Assembly: GCF_021730395.1 (NCBI RefSeq)
Contig: NC_069363.1
Span: 51,951,001-52,015,000, forward strand
Length of the DNA stretch: 64,000 nt
Origin: Mercenaria mercenaria
Lineage: Eukaryota; Mollusca; Bivalvia; Venerida; Veneridae
Direction: 5' to 3'
Shown: positions 1 to 11,045 of the stretch, one piece after another
How the letters are laid out: every line of letters starts with the position of its first letter
Position numbering within the stretch: the stretch's first letter is position 1
The notes under the pieces: model-generated
Database searches by the model: none
What the model saw: only the letters and a program-made list of their open reading frames with translations
What the model was told of the DNA's origin: nothing
Made by a program: the position numbers and the translations under genes

Positions 1-1573
1 AAACGCCTAATTTTAGACCTCAGTGTATTTAATCAGTATGTGAAAAAAGATCACGTAAAGTTTGAAGATTACAAGGTTGCTTTGGAGTATTTGATCCCTG
101 GTGGTTATATGTTTAAATTTGATCTGAAGTCAGGATATCACCATCTTTCTGTTAATCAAATACACCATACTTACTTAGGTTTTTCTTGGAATATAATGGG
201 AAAAAAGAAATATTACGTTTTTTCTGTGCTAGTTTTTGGTTTAAGCAGCGCTCCGTTCATTTTTACAAAATTACTTCGTCCTCTGGTCAAATACTGGAGA
301 TCTGCTGGTTTACGAATTGTTGTTTTTCTTGATAACGGCGGGGGGGGGGGGGGGGGGGGGGGGGGGGTAAACAAAAACTTCGATCTGGCACAAAAAGACG
401 CTTTGTTTGTTAAACAAACATTGTATAAAGCTGGTTTTGTTATAAACATTGAAAAGTCTGTCTTCATACCCGTCCAAGTGTTAGCATGGGTAGGTTATGT
501 CTGGGATTTAAAAACAGGTTTTCTGAAGATACCAGACAGAAGAATTAAAAATACGTTAGAGTGTATTCATAATACAATTTCTAACCTACCTTGCTCTACA
601 GCTAGAAAGTAAGCGAGGCTGTCTGGGAAAATCATTTCCATGGCTCCTGTGTTAGGTAGTAGCGCTCTTTTTGAGACTAAAGTGTTTTACAGGTTCATTG
701 AAAATAGGGTTTCTTGGGACAGGAAAATGGTCATAGAAAACAATGTTGTTCAGGCGATTCTTTTTTGGCAACGTCAGCTAAAATCACCGTTTGCTAGAAA
801 ATTATTTGTTGAACCTCTACCTTCAGTACTAGTGTACTCGGACGCATCTAGCTCAGCTGGTGCAGCTTACATTGTCGAATGCAATCAGACAGTTGCCCAT
901 AAATTTTGGTCAGAAGATGAAAAAATGCAGAGTTCTACAGCGAGAGTTGCTGGCTATTAAGTATTCATCGCAAAGTTTAATTGATAAGTTAAAAGGAAAA
1001 TCTGTGGTCTGGTTTACAGATAATCAGAATTGTCTACATATTTTTGAGAAGGGTAGTATGAAGCTCGACTTACACGACATAGCTGTCGGCATTCATTCTT
1101 TATGCATTTCACATAGCATATCACTTGAGTTACAGTGGATTAGAAGAAATAAAAACACAGTTGCTGACAGTATTAGCAAAATGGTTGATTATGATGATTA
1201 TGGTGTTTCAGATACATTTTTTCAGTTTGTTGATCAAATGTTTGGCCCACACACTATAGATCGTTTCGCAAATGATTACAATACCAAACTACCAAGGTTC
1301 AATTCCTTGTACTGGACCCCTTCTTCAGAAAATGTTGATGCCTTTTCTTTAAACTGGCAAAATGAAAATAATTGGTTGGTACCTCCAGTAGTTTACATAC
1401 CCAAAGTTATCAATCATTTAGTATTCTGCAGAGCAAAAGGAACGTTGATAGCTCCGTACTGGCCATCTAGTCCGTTTTTCCCTCTATTGTTTGGCCCGAA
1501 TTCAGTAAATAAAGATTTTATTAGAGATACTTTAGCTTTTAGAAATAGTTCCGATATTTACATTCAAGGTTAA
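1..1573 (+). pseudogene. DIRS-like reverse transcriptase and RNase H region
   Basis: This is the pol part of the DIRS-like element. The first bases already encode the RT fingers (KRLILDLSVFNQYV), followed by the palm motif MFKFDLKSGYHHL and the downstream YVFSVLVFGLSSAP motif, an order and wording typical of DIRS and Ngaro RT. The second half carries RNase H features (VYSDASSSAGAAYIV, VVWFTDNQNC, HSISLELQWIRRNKN), followed by the DIRS tail around DRFANDYNTKLPRFNS. It would copy element RNA into DNA. It is broken, with about two to three breaks, and is read as a fossil. Confidence 0.8.
340..367. repeat. Homopolymer G run, about 28 bases
   Basis: An uninterrupted run of G lies inside the DIRS-like RT region. 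A run this long is prone to replication slippage and to sequencing or assembly error, so its exact length should not be trusted. Confidence 0.9.
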
Positions 1574-1684
1574 TTCAAAAACACTATTTTTGGTTCTGAA
1601 AAATTTACCAGCAAAGTATTAGTTATCAGGATAGAGTGTGACATATAAGGGAGATAACTGCGTTATGACTGAGAATGTTAGCCA

Positions 1685-2794
1685 TTGTATTATATACATG
1701 TATTATGTTTACTTAGTGAAAATATTAGCTGCATTGTGTTATCTGTATTTATTTCTTTAACAGGACTTTTTAAATCCAACAGATGGGATGATGTTATGGA
1801 TAAATGTAGTAATCCGGCTCTGCCCTCTTGGATGTTTTCAGAAGTGAAAGAAGCTGTTTTATCGAGCAAGGAAAAGTCTACCGTATGTCAGTATAAGAAC
1901 TGCTTTAGTAAATTCGTATCATGGTGCAAAAAATGTAAATTTTCATTCCTTCCGGCTTCACCGGTCACGGTAGCCTTATATTTAGTATCTGTTATGCAAA
2001 ATACAAATACTTCTTGCAGCAAATCTAAATTGAACTCAATTTTCTACGCTATAAAATGGGCACATTTACTTAATGGCGAATTTTCTAATCCTTCTTCTGA
2101 TGAATGGCTTAAACTTTGTTTAGAAGGCTGCTTGAGGAAAGTTTCTAAACCTCTCATCAAAAAAGAACCTATAACTGTCGAAATTTTATCGACTTTAGTA
2201 AATAAATTCGCTTCTGAAAATTGCACGCTGGCAGATTTAAGGCTTATTACACTTTTTGTCATTTCATTTGCTGGTTTTCTTAGAATCAGTGAAGCTTTAA
2301 ATTTAAAAGCATGTAACATTAATTTTTTTGATAATTATTGTTATATCAAAATTGAAAAATCAAAGACAGATATATACAGAGATGATCAGCATGTAGTTTT
2401 GGCACGGACAGGAAATATCACGTGTCCTGTAACTTTATTGAATAGATACTTTTGTGCAGCTTGTTTAATTAAGGGCTCTGGTCAGTATCTTTTCAGAGCA
2501 GTTCAGTTTTGTAGTAGTACTAAACAGTTTGTATTACGTAAAGCTAATGAGCCATTATCTTATTCTAGAGTCAGAGAAATATTTATTGAAAAACTGGACC
2601 AGCTTGGGTTAGATCATAAGTTATTCGGACTTCATTCATTTCGTTCTGGTGGCGCAACTTTTAGTGCAAATTCCGGAACAAAAGACCGTCTTTGGAAAAG
2701 ACATGGTAGATGGCGATCTGAAACCGCAAAAGACGGTTATATTAAAGACTCATTGCAGGATAGACTTTCAGTAACCTTAAATTTAAATCTTTGA
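1685..2794 (+). CDS. DIRS-like tyrosine recombinase reading frame
   Basis: The reading frame is 369 codons long. A more natural start is the Met at 1796 (MDKCSNPALPSW), because the stretch before it is hydrophobic and ends in a pyrimidine-rich TTTCTTTAACAG that could be a splice acceptor. The C-terminal half shows the tyrosine recombinase signature: box I Arg in GFLRISEAL (about residue 200), H-x-x-R in LHSFRSGG (about residues 317-320), a following His in RHGRWRSE, and a candidate nucleophile Tyr in DGYI (about 352). In this family the enzyme inserts a circular cDNA by strand exchange without making a target duplication. The N-terminal ~100 residues resemble the helical core-binding domain. 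It belongs to the retroelement and is not a host or phage gene. Confidence 0.8.
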   Translation: MYYIHVLCLLSENISCIVLSVFISLTGLFKSNRWDDVMDKCSNPALPSWMFSEVKEAVLSSKEKSTVCQYKNCFSKFVSWCKKCKFSFLPASPVTVALYLVSVMQNTNTSCSKSKLNSIFYAIKWAHLLNGEFSNPSSDEWLKLCLEGCLRKVSKPLIKKEPITVEILSTLVNKFASENCTLADLRLITLFVISFAGFLRISEALNLKACNINFFDNYCYIKIEKSKTDIYRDDQHVVLARTGNITCPVTLLNRYFCAACLIKGSGQYLFRAVQFCSSTKQFVLRKANEPLSYSRVREIFIEKLDQLGLDHKLFGLHSFRSGGATFSANSGTKDRLWKRHGRWRSETAKDGYIKDSLQDRLSVTLNLNL

Positions 2795-3261
2795 ACTTGT
2801 TTCAGTGATATTCTGCATTTTAATTTCGTAGACAGCGAACAGTTATGATCGGTGGTTATAAGTGGACAGAACTCTGTTGTGCACAGAAGATTTGTGTGTA
2901 ATTGTTTATGAACTTAGTACAGTCAGTATTTGTGAAATATTCGTTCTTACACATATGTGTACTTTGAATCGTGATTCATTTTAGAAATGCTTTATAAGCA
3001 TTTAAATTTGTCGCACAATTAACTTTTTAATTGTATGCCCATAAAGTAGCATGTCATATTCAAGTACATATATTTGTGATAAATAAATGATCAATTGACT
3101 AATTTTGTATTTTTTTAGTCTAGGTTTGCAGTGTTCTTTAATATAGCACAGAAAAATCATTGTTTCAGTGAGATTTAAAAGTATTCAGCCTCTTTTCAAT
3201 TTCAATACACAAATCAGTACCTTTTAGATTTAATTCAACGGGGAATTAATACAGTTTAAAG
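2795..3261. other. AT-rich stretch after the DIRS-like element
   Basis: I see no gene here. It may include the 3' terminal region of the DIRS-like element, but I cannot find a matching repeat inside the window to prove it. Confidence 0.4.
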
Positions 3262-3525
3262 ATGATTCACTTGGCAGGACAAATGTTGGACAATGATGGA
3301 TCGATTTGTGATTTACCGTGTATTGTGAGGAATTTCCAAGATCGATCATTACTTATTAAAGATGTATCTCTACCTTATAAGGAGTATGCGAAGATGGACT
3401 CAACAAACAAAGATAAGTGTTTAGATTTATATGTTGATCATGGGCTGTACTGTGATCGTGTCATTTATAGCGCTGACTATCAAAAAAAAATTGTGGCTGT
3501 GCCGTTTTGTGGCGTTTGCCGTTGA
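3262..3525 (+). other. Small open reading frame of unknown meaning
   Basis: An 87-codon frame begins ATGATTCACTTGGCAGGACA and runs into the first unit of the 39-bp tandem repeat, which supplies its last ~20 codons and stop. The non-repeat part (about 65 residues with scattered Cys) matches no family I recognise. It could be the end of a host exon or a chance frame. Chance is at least as likely. Confidence 0.15.
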
Positions 3526-4340
3526 TCGAACTGTGGTCGTGCCGTTTATGGCGTTGACCGTTGATTGCTCTGTGGTCGTGTCTTTTGTGGCGTCGACCGT
3601 TGATTGAACTGTGGCCGTGCCTTTTGCGGCGTCGACCGTTGATTGAATGTGGCCGTGCATTTTGCGGCGTCGACCGTTGATTGAACTGTGGCTGTACCGT
3701 TTTTGTGGCGTTGGCCGTTGATAAAACAGTGGTCGTGCTGTTTATGGCATTGACCTTTTATTGAACTGAGGTCCTGTCCTCTATGGCATACTGTGGTCAC
3801 GCTGTTAATGACGTTGACCCGATTGAACTGTGGTCCTACAGTTCGTGGTGTAGAACGTTGACTGAACTGTGGTCGTGCTTTTTGTGGCGTTGACCGTCGA
3901 TTAACTGTGATCGTGCAGTCTGTGGAGTTGACCGTTGATTGAACTGTGATTGTGGCGTTGACTGTTTATTAAACTGTGGCCTTGCCGTTTGTAGTGTAAC
4001 TGTCGATTGAAATATGATCGTGCCGCTTATGGCGTTGACTACCGACTAAACTGCGATCGTGCAGTTTATGGTGTTGATCATTGAATTATGGGAGCGTCGC
4101 TTTTGTCGATTAAACTTGGGTTTATTATAGTTGCGTTGCCTTTTGCGTTCGCCGTCTATTGAATTAAAATCGAGCTGTCTGTGATATCGGTATTGAGCGG
4201 TGTTCGTGTCGTTTATGGCGTTTACCTTTGACAGATCTGTGTTATTCGCCTTCTTTGACATTAACCGTTGATTGATTTCTGGGCGTCTCTTAGTATCGAG
4301 TTGACTGTTAAATGAACAGGGAATGCTTCGTTTGTGATTA
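3440..4340. repeat. Decayed 39-bp tandem repeat, about 22 units
   Basis: Units follow a skeleton of GTGGTCGTGCCGTTT, then TATGGCGTTGACCGTTGATT, then GAACT. Several adjacent units between 3540 and 3720 measure 38-41 bp. Units near the left are closest to each other. Units after about 3780 are shortened and more diverged. Because 39 is a multiple of three, reading frames stay open over long stretches on both strands. Those frames are by-products of the repeat length, not evidence of coding. Confidence 0.85.
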
Positions 4341-4799
4341 AATATGTTCATTTGTTACAGGTTTAGATGACACATCTTCAGTCTCATTTCGTTTTATGAG
4401 GGGTTGTCTGAAATTCCATCTTTTGCATATATCGTTTTCCACATCTACTATGCGGAGAACATAGAACATACGTACTCAATAAGTATCATTTTTTCCATAA
4501 TAATAGAAATAATATTTATCACTAAAGTAGCTTTCCTCTTGTAACGATTAAATTGGTCGATTAGCATGTTTTTATTTTTCATCATCTTATAAATTACTTA
4601 TAAAAACCTTAGTAACTTCTTATAAAGTAAGTCGTTTATATTTAGATTAAAATCATTTACCTTCTTTGTTTGCTCGATTGAAATGCTGCCAAATACTAAT
4701 GCCTGTTACCTAAAACCTGTTGTTGTTGTTGTTTTTGTAGTATAGGAACACGAAATTAGTAAATAATTGATTTACTCACAGTGAAATGTGAGTAAGTGA
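4341..4799. other. AT-rich spacer between two repeat blocks
   Basis: No gene is seen. A short (GTT)n tract lies near 4722-4737. The rest is unremarkable AT-rich DNA. Confidence 0.5.
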
Positions 4800-7700
4800 A
4801 TTTAGTTATAGCAATTTATGCAAAATGTGCGACGAAGAGAAATGTATTGAAAATCTTGATTTTAAGCAATTTTTAGGTGTCCGAAAATGGGCTCGAATCC
4901 TCGTTTCTGCTGTGATTCACAGCGTTCATGAGGACTTGAGGATGAATAAAACTATGTGGATATTTTGCTGGTATGTATGTCCAAATAAAAGTACATATTG
5001 CATTGCCAGCAGATTTTCCGTATACCGACGGCATACGTAGAAAAACGCCTCATCACTAAATTAAAACATATTTTGGTGCTTAGATGCTGCTGTATTCTGC
5101 GCCAAAACGATGCACATGAGGCACGATTTGGTCTCCTAAGGTCATTGATGAAGTCTCTATTATATACAAAATAAAATTAGTTTTAGCAGTTTATGGTTTA
5201 TATAACTGCGAAGAACGGTAAAACCTGTTGAAAATCGTAATTTTAAGAATTTTTCAGACGTCCAAAAATAGGCTCGAATCCTTGTTACTTCTGTAATCCA
5301 CAGCTTCCAGGAGGACATGAAATAAATCAAACTATGTGGATATATTGCTGGTATGTCAGTCCAAATAAAAGTACATATTGATTGCCGACCGATTTTCAGG
5401 ATGCCGACGGCATACGTAGAAAAAACGCCTCATCACAAAAATTGAAACAGATTTTGATGCTTAGATGCTGCTGTATTCTGCGCCGAAACGATGCACTTGA
5501 GACACGATTTGGTCTCCTAAGGTCATTGATGAAGTCTCTATTATATACAAAATGAAATAAGTTTTATCAGTTTATGCCTTATATTCCTGCGAAGAGCGGT
5601 AAAATCTGTTGAAAATCGTAATATTAAGCATTTTGCAGATGTTCAAAAATGGGCTCGAATCCTTGTTACTGCTGTAATTCACAGCGTCCTGAAGGATTTG
5701 AGGATAAATAAAACCATGTGGATATATTGCATGTGCAAATGTTTAAATGATAGTATATACAACATTACCGGCGGATTTGAAGAATGCCGACGGCATACGT
5801 CCAAAGATGACCTCATCTGTAATTTGGAACATGTTTTGATGGTCAGTTATTGTTGTATTCTGCGCCAAAACGACGCCCTCAAACCATTATTTGGTCATCT
5901 AATATCATTGTTGAGGCGGAGAATGGTAAAACCTGGTGAAAATCGTAATTTCAAGTATTTTTTCAGGTGTCCGAAAATGGGCTTGAATCCTTGTTACTGC
6001 TGTAATCCACAGCGTCCAGGAGGACATGAGGATGAATCAAACTATGTGGATATATTGCTGGTATGTATGTCCAAATAAAAGTACATATTGCATTGCCGGC
6101 GTATTTTCAGGATGCCGACGGCATACGTCGAGAAAACGCCTCATCGCAAAATTGAAACATATTTTGGTGCTTAGATGCTGCCGTATTCTGCGCCTAAGGT
6201 ATGCACATGAGACACGATTTGGTATCCTAAGGTCATTGATGAAGTCTCTAGTATATACAAAATAAAATTAGTTTTAGCAGTTTATGCTTTATATTACTGC
6301 GAAGAACGGTAAAATCTGTTGAAAATCATAATTTAAAGCATTTTTCAGATGTCCAAAAATGGGCTCGAATCCTTGTTACTGCTGTAATTCACAGCGTCCT
6401 GAAGGACTTGAGGATAAATAAAACCAGGTGGGTATATTGCTTGTGTATATGTTCAAATGATAGTTTATAGAACATTGCCGGCGGATATGAAGAATGCCGA
6501 CGGGATACGTCTAAAGAAGACCTCATCTGTAGTCTGGAACATGTTTTGGTGGTCAACTACTGCTGTATTCTGCGCCGAAACTATCCCCTCAAATCATTAT
6601 TTAGTCATCTTATGTCATTGTTGAGGCCTTTATGAGATATAAAATGAATTTAGTTTTAGCAATTTATGCAATATGTGCCGACGAAGAACAATGAAATATG
6701 TTGAATATCGTAATTTCAAACATTTTTCGTTTGTCCGAAAATGGGTTCGAATCCTTGTTACTGCTGTTATTCACAGCGTCCAGGAGGACTTGAGGATGAA
6801 TCAAACTATGTGGATATATTGCTAGTATGTATGTCCAAATAAAAGTACATATTGCATTGCCGACGGGTTTTCAGGATGCCGACGGTATACGTCCAAAGAA
6901 TACCTCATCACGAAAATGGCACATGTTTTGTTGCTCTGTTACTGCTGTTTATTGCGCCGAAGCATTGCTCTTGAACCAATATTTGGTCATTTTAGGACAT
7001 TGTTGGGGTCTTTATAATATACGTAATGGAATTAGGTTCAGTGCTTTATGCATAATGTGTCGACAAAGACCTGAGAAATGTGCGGAAAATCTCCATTTAA
7101 AGCATTTTCCAGGTTTGAATCCTTATTACTGCTGTTATGCTCAGCGTCCAGGTTGACTTGAGGATGAATCAAACTATATGGATATATTGCTATTGAAAGA
7201 ACGCCTCATCACAAAATTGGAACAAATGTGGTGCTTAGATACTGCTGTATTCTGCGCCGAAACGATGCACATGAGCCACGATTTGGTCTCCTCAGATCAT
7301 TGATGAAGTCTTTATTATATACAAAATAAGATTAGTTATAGCAGTTTATGCTTTATATTCTAATGTAGAACGGATAAATGCTAATATTCGTAATTTAAAT
7401 CATTTTTCAACTGTCTGCAAATGGGCTCGAATCCTTGTTACTGCTGTTATTCTCAGCGTTCTGAAGGACTTGAGGATAAATCAAACTATGTGGATATATT
7501 GCTTGTACTTATGTTTAAATAATAATACATTTCACATTGCCGACGGATACGTCCAAAGAAGACTTTATGTCTAAGCTGGAACATGTTTTGGTGTTACTTC
7601 TGCCCTGAAACCAATATTTGGTCATCTTATTTTTGAGGCCTTTATATGGTATAAAATGAATTTAGTTTTAACAATTTATGCTTTATGTGCCGACGAAGAA

Positions 7701-7810
7701 CGTTGAAACGTGTTGAAAATCGTAATTTTATGCATTTTTCAGGTGTCTTAAATGAGCTCGAATTCTTGTTACTGCTGTAATTCACAACTTCAAGGAGGAA
7801 TTAAGAATAA
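4800..7810 (+). repeat. Tandem ~380-bp repeat, plus-oriented block
   Basis: About eight to nine units can be counted from the recurring word GGGCTCGAATCCTTGTTACT, near 4890, 5270, 5650, 5985, 6365, 6745, 7110, 7425 and 7755, giving spacings mostly near 380 bp. Two diverged unit types recur. One includes the coding-like stretch NQTMWIYCWYVCPNKSTY, the other NKTMWIYC followed by a different continuation. They alternate in part, which suggests an older ~760-bp dimer. No unit keeps a long frame and the frame shifts between units, so I read this as a satellite-like repeat and not as a gene. Units become shorter and more diverged after about 7100. Confidence 0.85.
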
Positions 7811-9012
7811 TCAAGAAACAAGATACTACTTTTCTTTATATTTATTTAGCTCTGAAATGCTCTTCAAGAATCTGTAAAGCACATGCAGACATATAAAACG
7901 TGTCCTGTTGTGTACTTCCAATTTTATCAATGTCATGTAGAATGAATACTTTTTAGTCTATTCATCCTTTAAAACATGTCAACAATACGACACGCATATT
8001 TGTCTCCTTTTTTCATCAATTTTAATGTAATAGAATTTAATTAATTGATTAATTCGGATGTTTAAACCACACCCGAGTTAAAACGAAATGGAACCGGAAA
8101 ATTACGGCATGGAACAGATTTTACTGTTTTCCGCCGTTCTGTCCTTTTTACGCGATTAAATATAAATTGAGATATGACTGATCTTCAGGTTAATTGCTTG
8201 AATTTCATCTATGTATTGTACTCAATATGACTGACTGATACAAATATTATAATCTTATACGCAAACACACTTTCTCAAAAAGATGCATTGAACGAGAATG
8301 TCTTTATAAAAATATCGTAATTGACCGCCGTTATATAAAGGCAGTGGCTTGCTGTCCGGTAACCGGACCCGGAGTCTAGAGGTCCGGTAACCGATATACT
8401 TGTACTATTATGTACTGTGTTATCAATGTATAAGATTATTGCCAGGGAAAGGTATAATTTGTTGTCATGAAGTTGCCTTTAAGTATTTTTTATAAATATT
8501 TTTGTAAACAGCTCGCGCTCGCACATAATTATATTGAATATCAAATTATAAAATAATTTTGGCGATTTCCATAAGTTACTGTTACTTACTTTAGCAGTAC
8601 AACGAATTCAGCATTTTATGACCACAAAACAGTCTAAGTATTAAAGTAAAAGCATTTATTAAGTTTATTATTTTAATCCTTTGATCCTGTAAAAAAAAAA
8701 CCCACAAAATTGATGAAAGATTAGACCTACATTACTACGCACAGTAGCTAATTACTATTAATAATCAATTTAATTAGCGATAGTGTTTTTATAGCCATGA
8801 ACGGTTTATCATTTCATTTTGTTTCTGGTCAGTTGCAATGTACAATTGTATTTAGAACAAGAAAAAGAAAGCGAAATCTGTTTTTGATGAATAAATGAAC
8901 TTTGCAAATAACATTTTCGGAAGTATTCATTATTTATCCTAACTATTACTGGAGCTCTAGCTAGACGTTGTCAAATTTATAGGTTAGCAATTCATAATGT
9001 GATATGAACTAA
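7811..9012. other. Spacer between the inverted ~380-bp repeat blocks
   Basis: No gene is seen in this AT-rich stretch. It contains a near-perfect palindrome GTCCGGT-A-ACCGGAC at 8354-8368 and a second copy of its core, GGTCCGGTAACCG, at 8381-8393. The start of a SINE marks the right edge. Confidence 0.5.
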
Positions 9013-9450
9013 GGTGGACGGATAGCTCAGTGGTTTGCACACTGGCCTTCCAATCCTGAGGTCGGGGGTTCGATACCCGGCAGCTACTCGGGAATTTTCA
9101 GAAACGCTTTTCAGTGTTTCCAACCCAACTAGAGGTATACTGGTCAGGAACCCAGGCAATCCTTGCGTGAATCAGTGCTTTACACTGGGCACGTTAAAGA
9201 ACCAGGCTGTCTATTCGCAACGAGCTAGGCTAAGTTAGCCGGAAATACCTGTATCTGATTTCTGATCTCTCTATCATGGGTGCTTTGTCTCACTCTGTCC
9301 CTCTGGTCAGATCGCTCTGTGTCTGTACTAGTAGAGGATGAATTATGCGCCCTGTGTGGCTGCATTTGAACTATGTAAAGCGCCTTTGAACGTGAAATTG
9401 ATCATGAAAAGGGCACTATATAAATCTAGTATAATAATAATAATATAATA
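9013..9450 (+). mobile_element. tRNA-headed SINE, copy 1 (near full length)
   Basis: The head resembles a tRNA gene with a Pol III A box (TAGCTCAGTGG at 9023-9033) and B box (GGTTCGATACC at 9067-9077). A ~300-bp body follows, then a tail ending in GGGCACTATATAAATCTAG and an (ATA)n tract. The same body recurs at 29141-29595, 30546-30972 and 31547-32005 on the other strand, which defines the family and its ~430-460 bp length. SINEs encode no protein and are copied by a partner LINE, probably one that recognises the shared 3' tail. I cannot assign the family name with certainty. Confidence 0.9.
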
Positions 9451-9464
9451 ACTATCATTATGTA

Positions 9465-11045
9465 TATTATTGTTTATCCTCCTTCAGGATGCTGTGAATT
9501 ACAGCAATAACGAGGATTTTAAAAATCTGAAAAAAATGCTTAAAATTACGATTTTCAACACATTTAACCCTTCTTTGCCGGAATACAAAGCATAAACTGC
9601 TAAAATTAATTTTATTTTGTAAATAATAAAGACTTCAATGATGACCGAAGAAGACCAAATCGTGGCTCAATCTAAGCACCAAAATATGTTTAAATTTTGT
9701 GATGAGGCGTATTTTCGACGTATGCAATCGGCCTCCTGAAAATCCGCCGGCAATGTAATACATGTATGTACTATTATTTGTACATACATACCAGCAATAT
9801 ATCCACATAGTTTGATTCATCTTCATGTCCTCCTGGACGCTTTGAATTACAGCAGTAACAAGGATTCGAGCCCATTTTCGGACAAACGAAAAAGACTTAA
9901 AATTACAATTTTCACCACATTTCACTGTTCTTCATCGGCCCCTATTGCATAAATTGCTAAAACGCAATTCATGTTATATCTCATAAAGACCTCAACAATG
10001 ACATTAGATGACCAAATAATGGTTTGAGGGGATCGTTTCGGTGCAAAATACAGCAGTAACTGACCACCAAAACATGGTTCAGATTACAGATGAGGTGTTC
10101 TTTGAACGTATCCCGTCGGCATTCCTAAAATCCTCCGGCAATGTTGTATATATTATTATTTGAACATATCCACAAGCAATATATCCACATGGTTTTATTT
10201 ATCCTCAAGTCCTTCAGGACCCTGTGAATTACAGCAGTAACAAGGATTCGAGCCCATTTTTGAACATCTGAAAAATGCTTTAAATTACGATTTTCAACAG
10301 GTTTTACCGTTCTTCGCAGGAATATAAAGCATAAACTGCTAAAACTAATTTTATTTTGTATATATAGAGACTTCATCAATGACCTTAGGAGACCAAATCG
10401 TGTCTCGTGTGCATCGTTTCGGCGCAGAATACAGCAGAATCTAAGCACTAAAATATGTTTCAATTTTGTGATGAGGTGTTTTCTCGGCGTAAGCCGCCGG
10501 CATCCTGAAAATCGGTAGGCAATGCAATATATACTTTTATTTGGACATACATACCAGCAATATATCCACATAGTTTGATTCATCCTCAAGTCCTCATGGA
10601 CGCTGTGAATTACAGTAGTAACAATGATTCGAGCCCATTTCCGTACACCTATAAAATGCTTTAAATTTGGATTTTCCGGACATTTCACCGTTCTTTGTCG
10701 AAACATAAAGTGCTGAAACTAATTTCATTTCCTATCTTATAAAGACCCCAACAATGACCTCAGATGACCAAATATTGGCTTTAGGGCATCATTTCGGTGC
10801 AAAATAAAGCATTAACTGAGTATGAAAACATGTTCTAATTTCACGATGAGGCCTTCTTTGGACGTATGCCATCGGCATCCTGAATATCCGTTTATGTTAT
10901 ATGTACTATTATTTTTACATACATACCAGCAATATATCCACATGTTTTATTTCATCCCAAAATCGCACTGGACGCAGTGAATTACAGCAGTAATAAAGAT
11001 TTGAACCTATTTCAGACATCAAAAAGTCTTTAAAAATAGGATGAC
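9465..11045 (-). repeat. Tandem ~380-bp repeat, minus-oriented block
   Basis: The same repeat as at 4800-7810 lies here in reverse orientation. The word AGTAACAAGGATTCGAGCCC recurs near 9855, 10235 and 10615, with a weaker copy near 10990 and a partial unit at 9480-9560. About four units are present. Translated on the minus strand the units give the same NQTMWIYCWYVC and NKTMWIYC variants. Together with the plus block this makes an inverted arrangement with a ~1.65-kb spacer. Confidence 0.85.

Larger units (their letters stand above)
1..2794 (+). mobile_element. DIRS-like tyrosine-recombinase retroelement, partial
   Basis: This is a retroelement entering from the left window edge. In order it holds a reverse transcriptase region (from base 1 to about 600), a DIRS-type RNase H region (about 640-1573) and a separate tyrosine recombinase reading frame (1685-2794). 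A recombinase in place of a DDE integrase or an endonuclease defines the DIRS/Ngaro group. The right end is not defined: I found no clear split direct or inverted terminal repeat between 2795 and 3250. The element is a fossil. The RT-RNase H part is broken at a few points while the recombinase frame reads through, which suggests moderate age. Confidence 0.85.

Noticed and set aside
1685-2794. A host or phage tyrosine recombinase gene, or a stand-alone Crypton
   Set aside because: It directly follows RT and RNase H of the DIRS type, so it belongs to that element.
3427-3800. Minus-strand frames rich in Thr, Ser and Gln resembling a mucin-like protein
   Set aside because: They are translations of the 39-bp tandem repeat.
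9013-9090. Possible tRNA gene
   Set aside because: A and B boxes are present but the sequence does not fold as a complete tRNA with proper 3' end, and the same head is attached to a repeated SINE body elsewhere.
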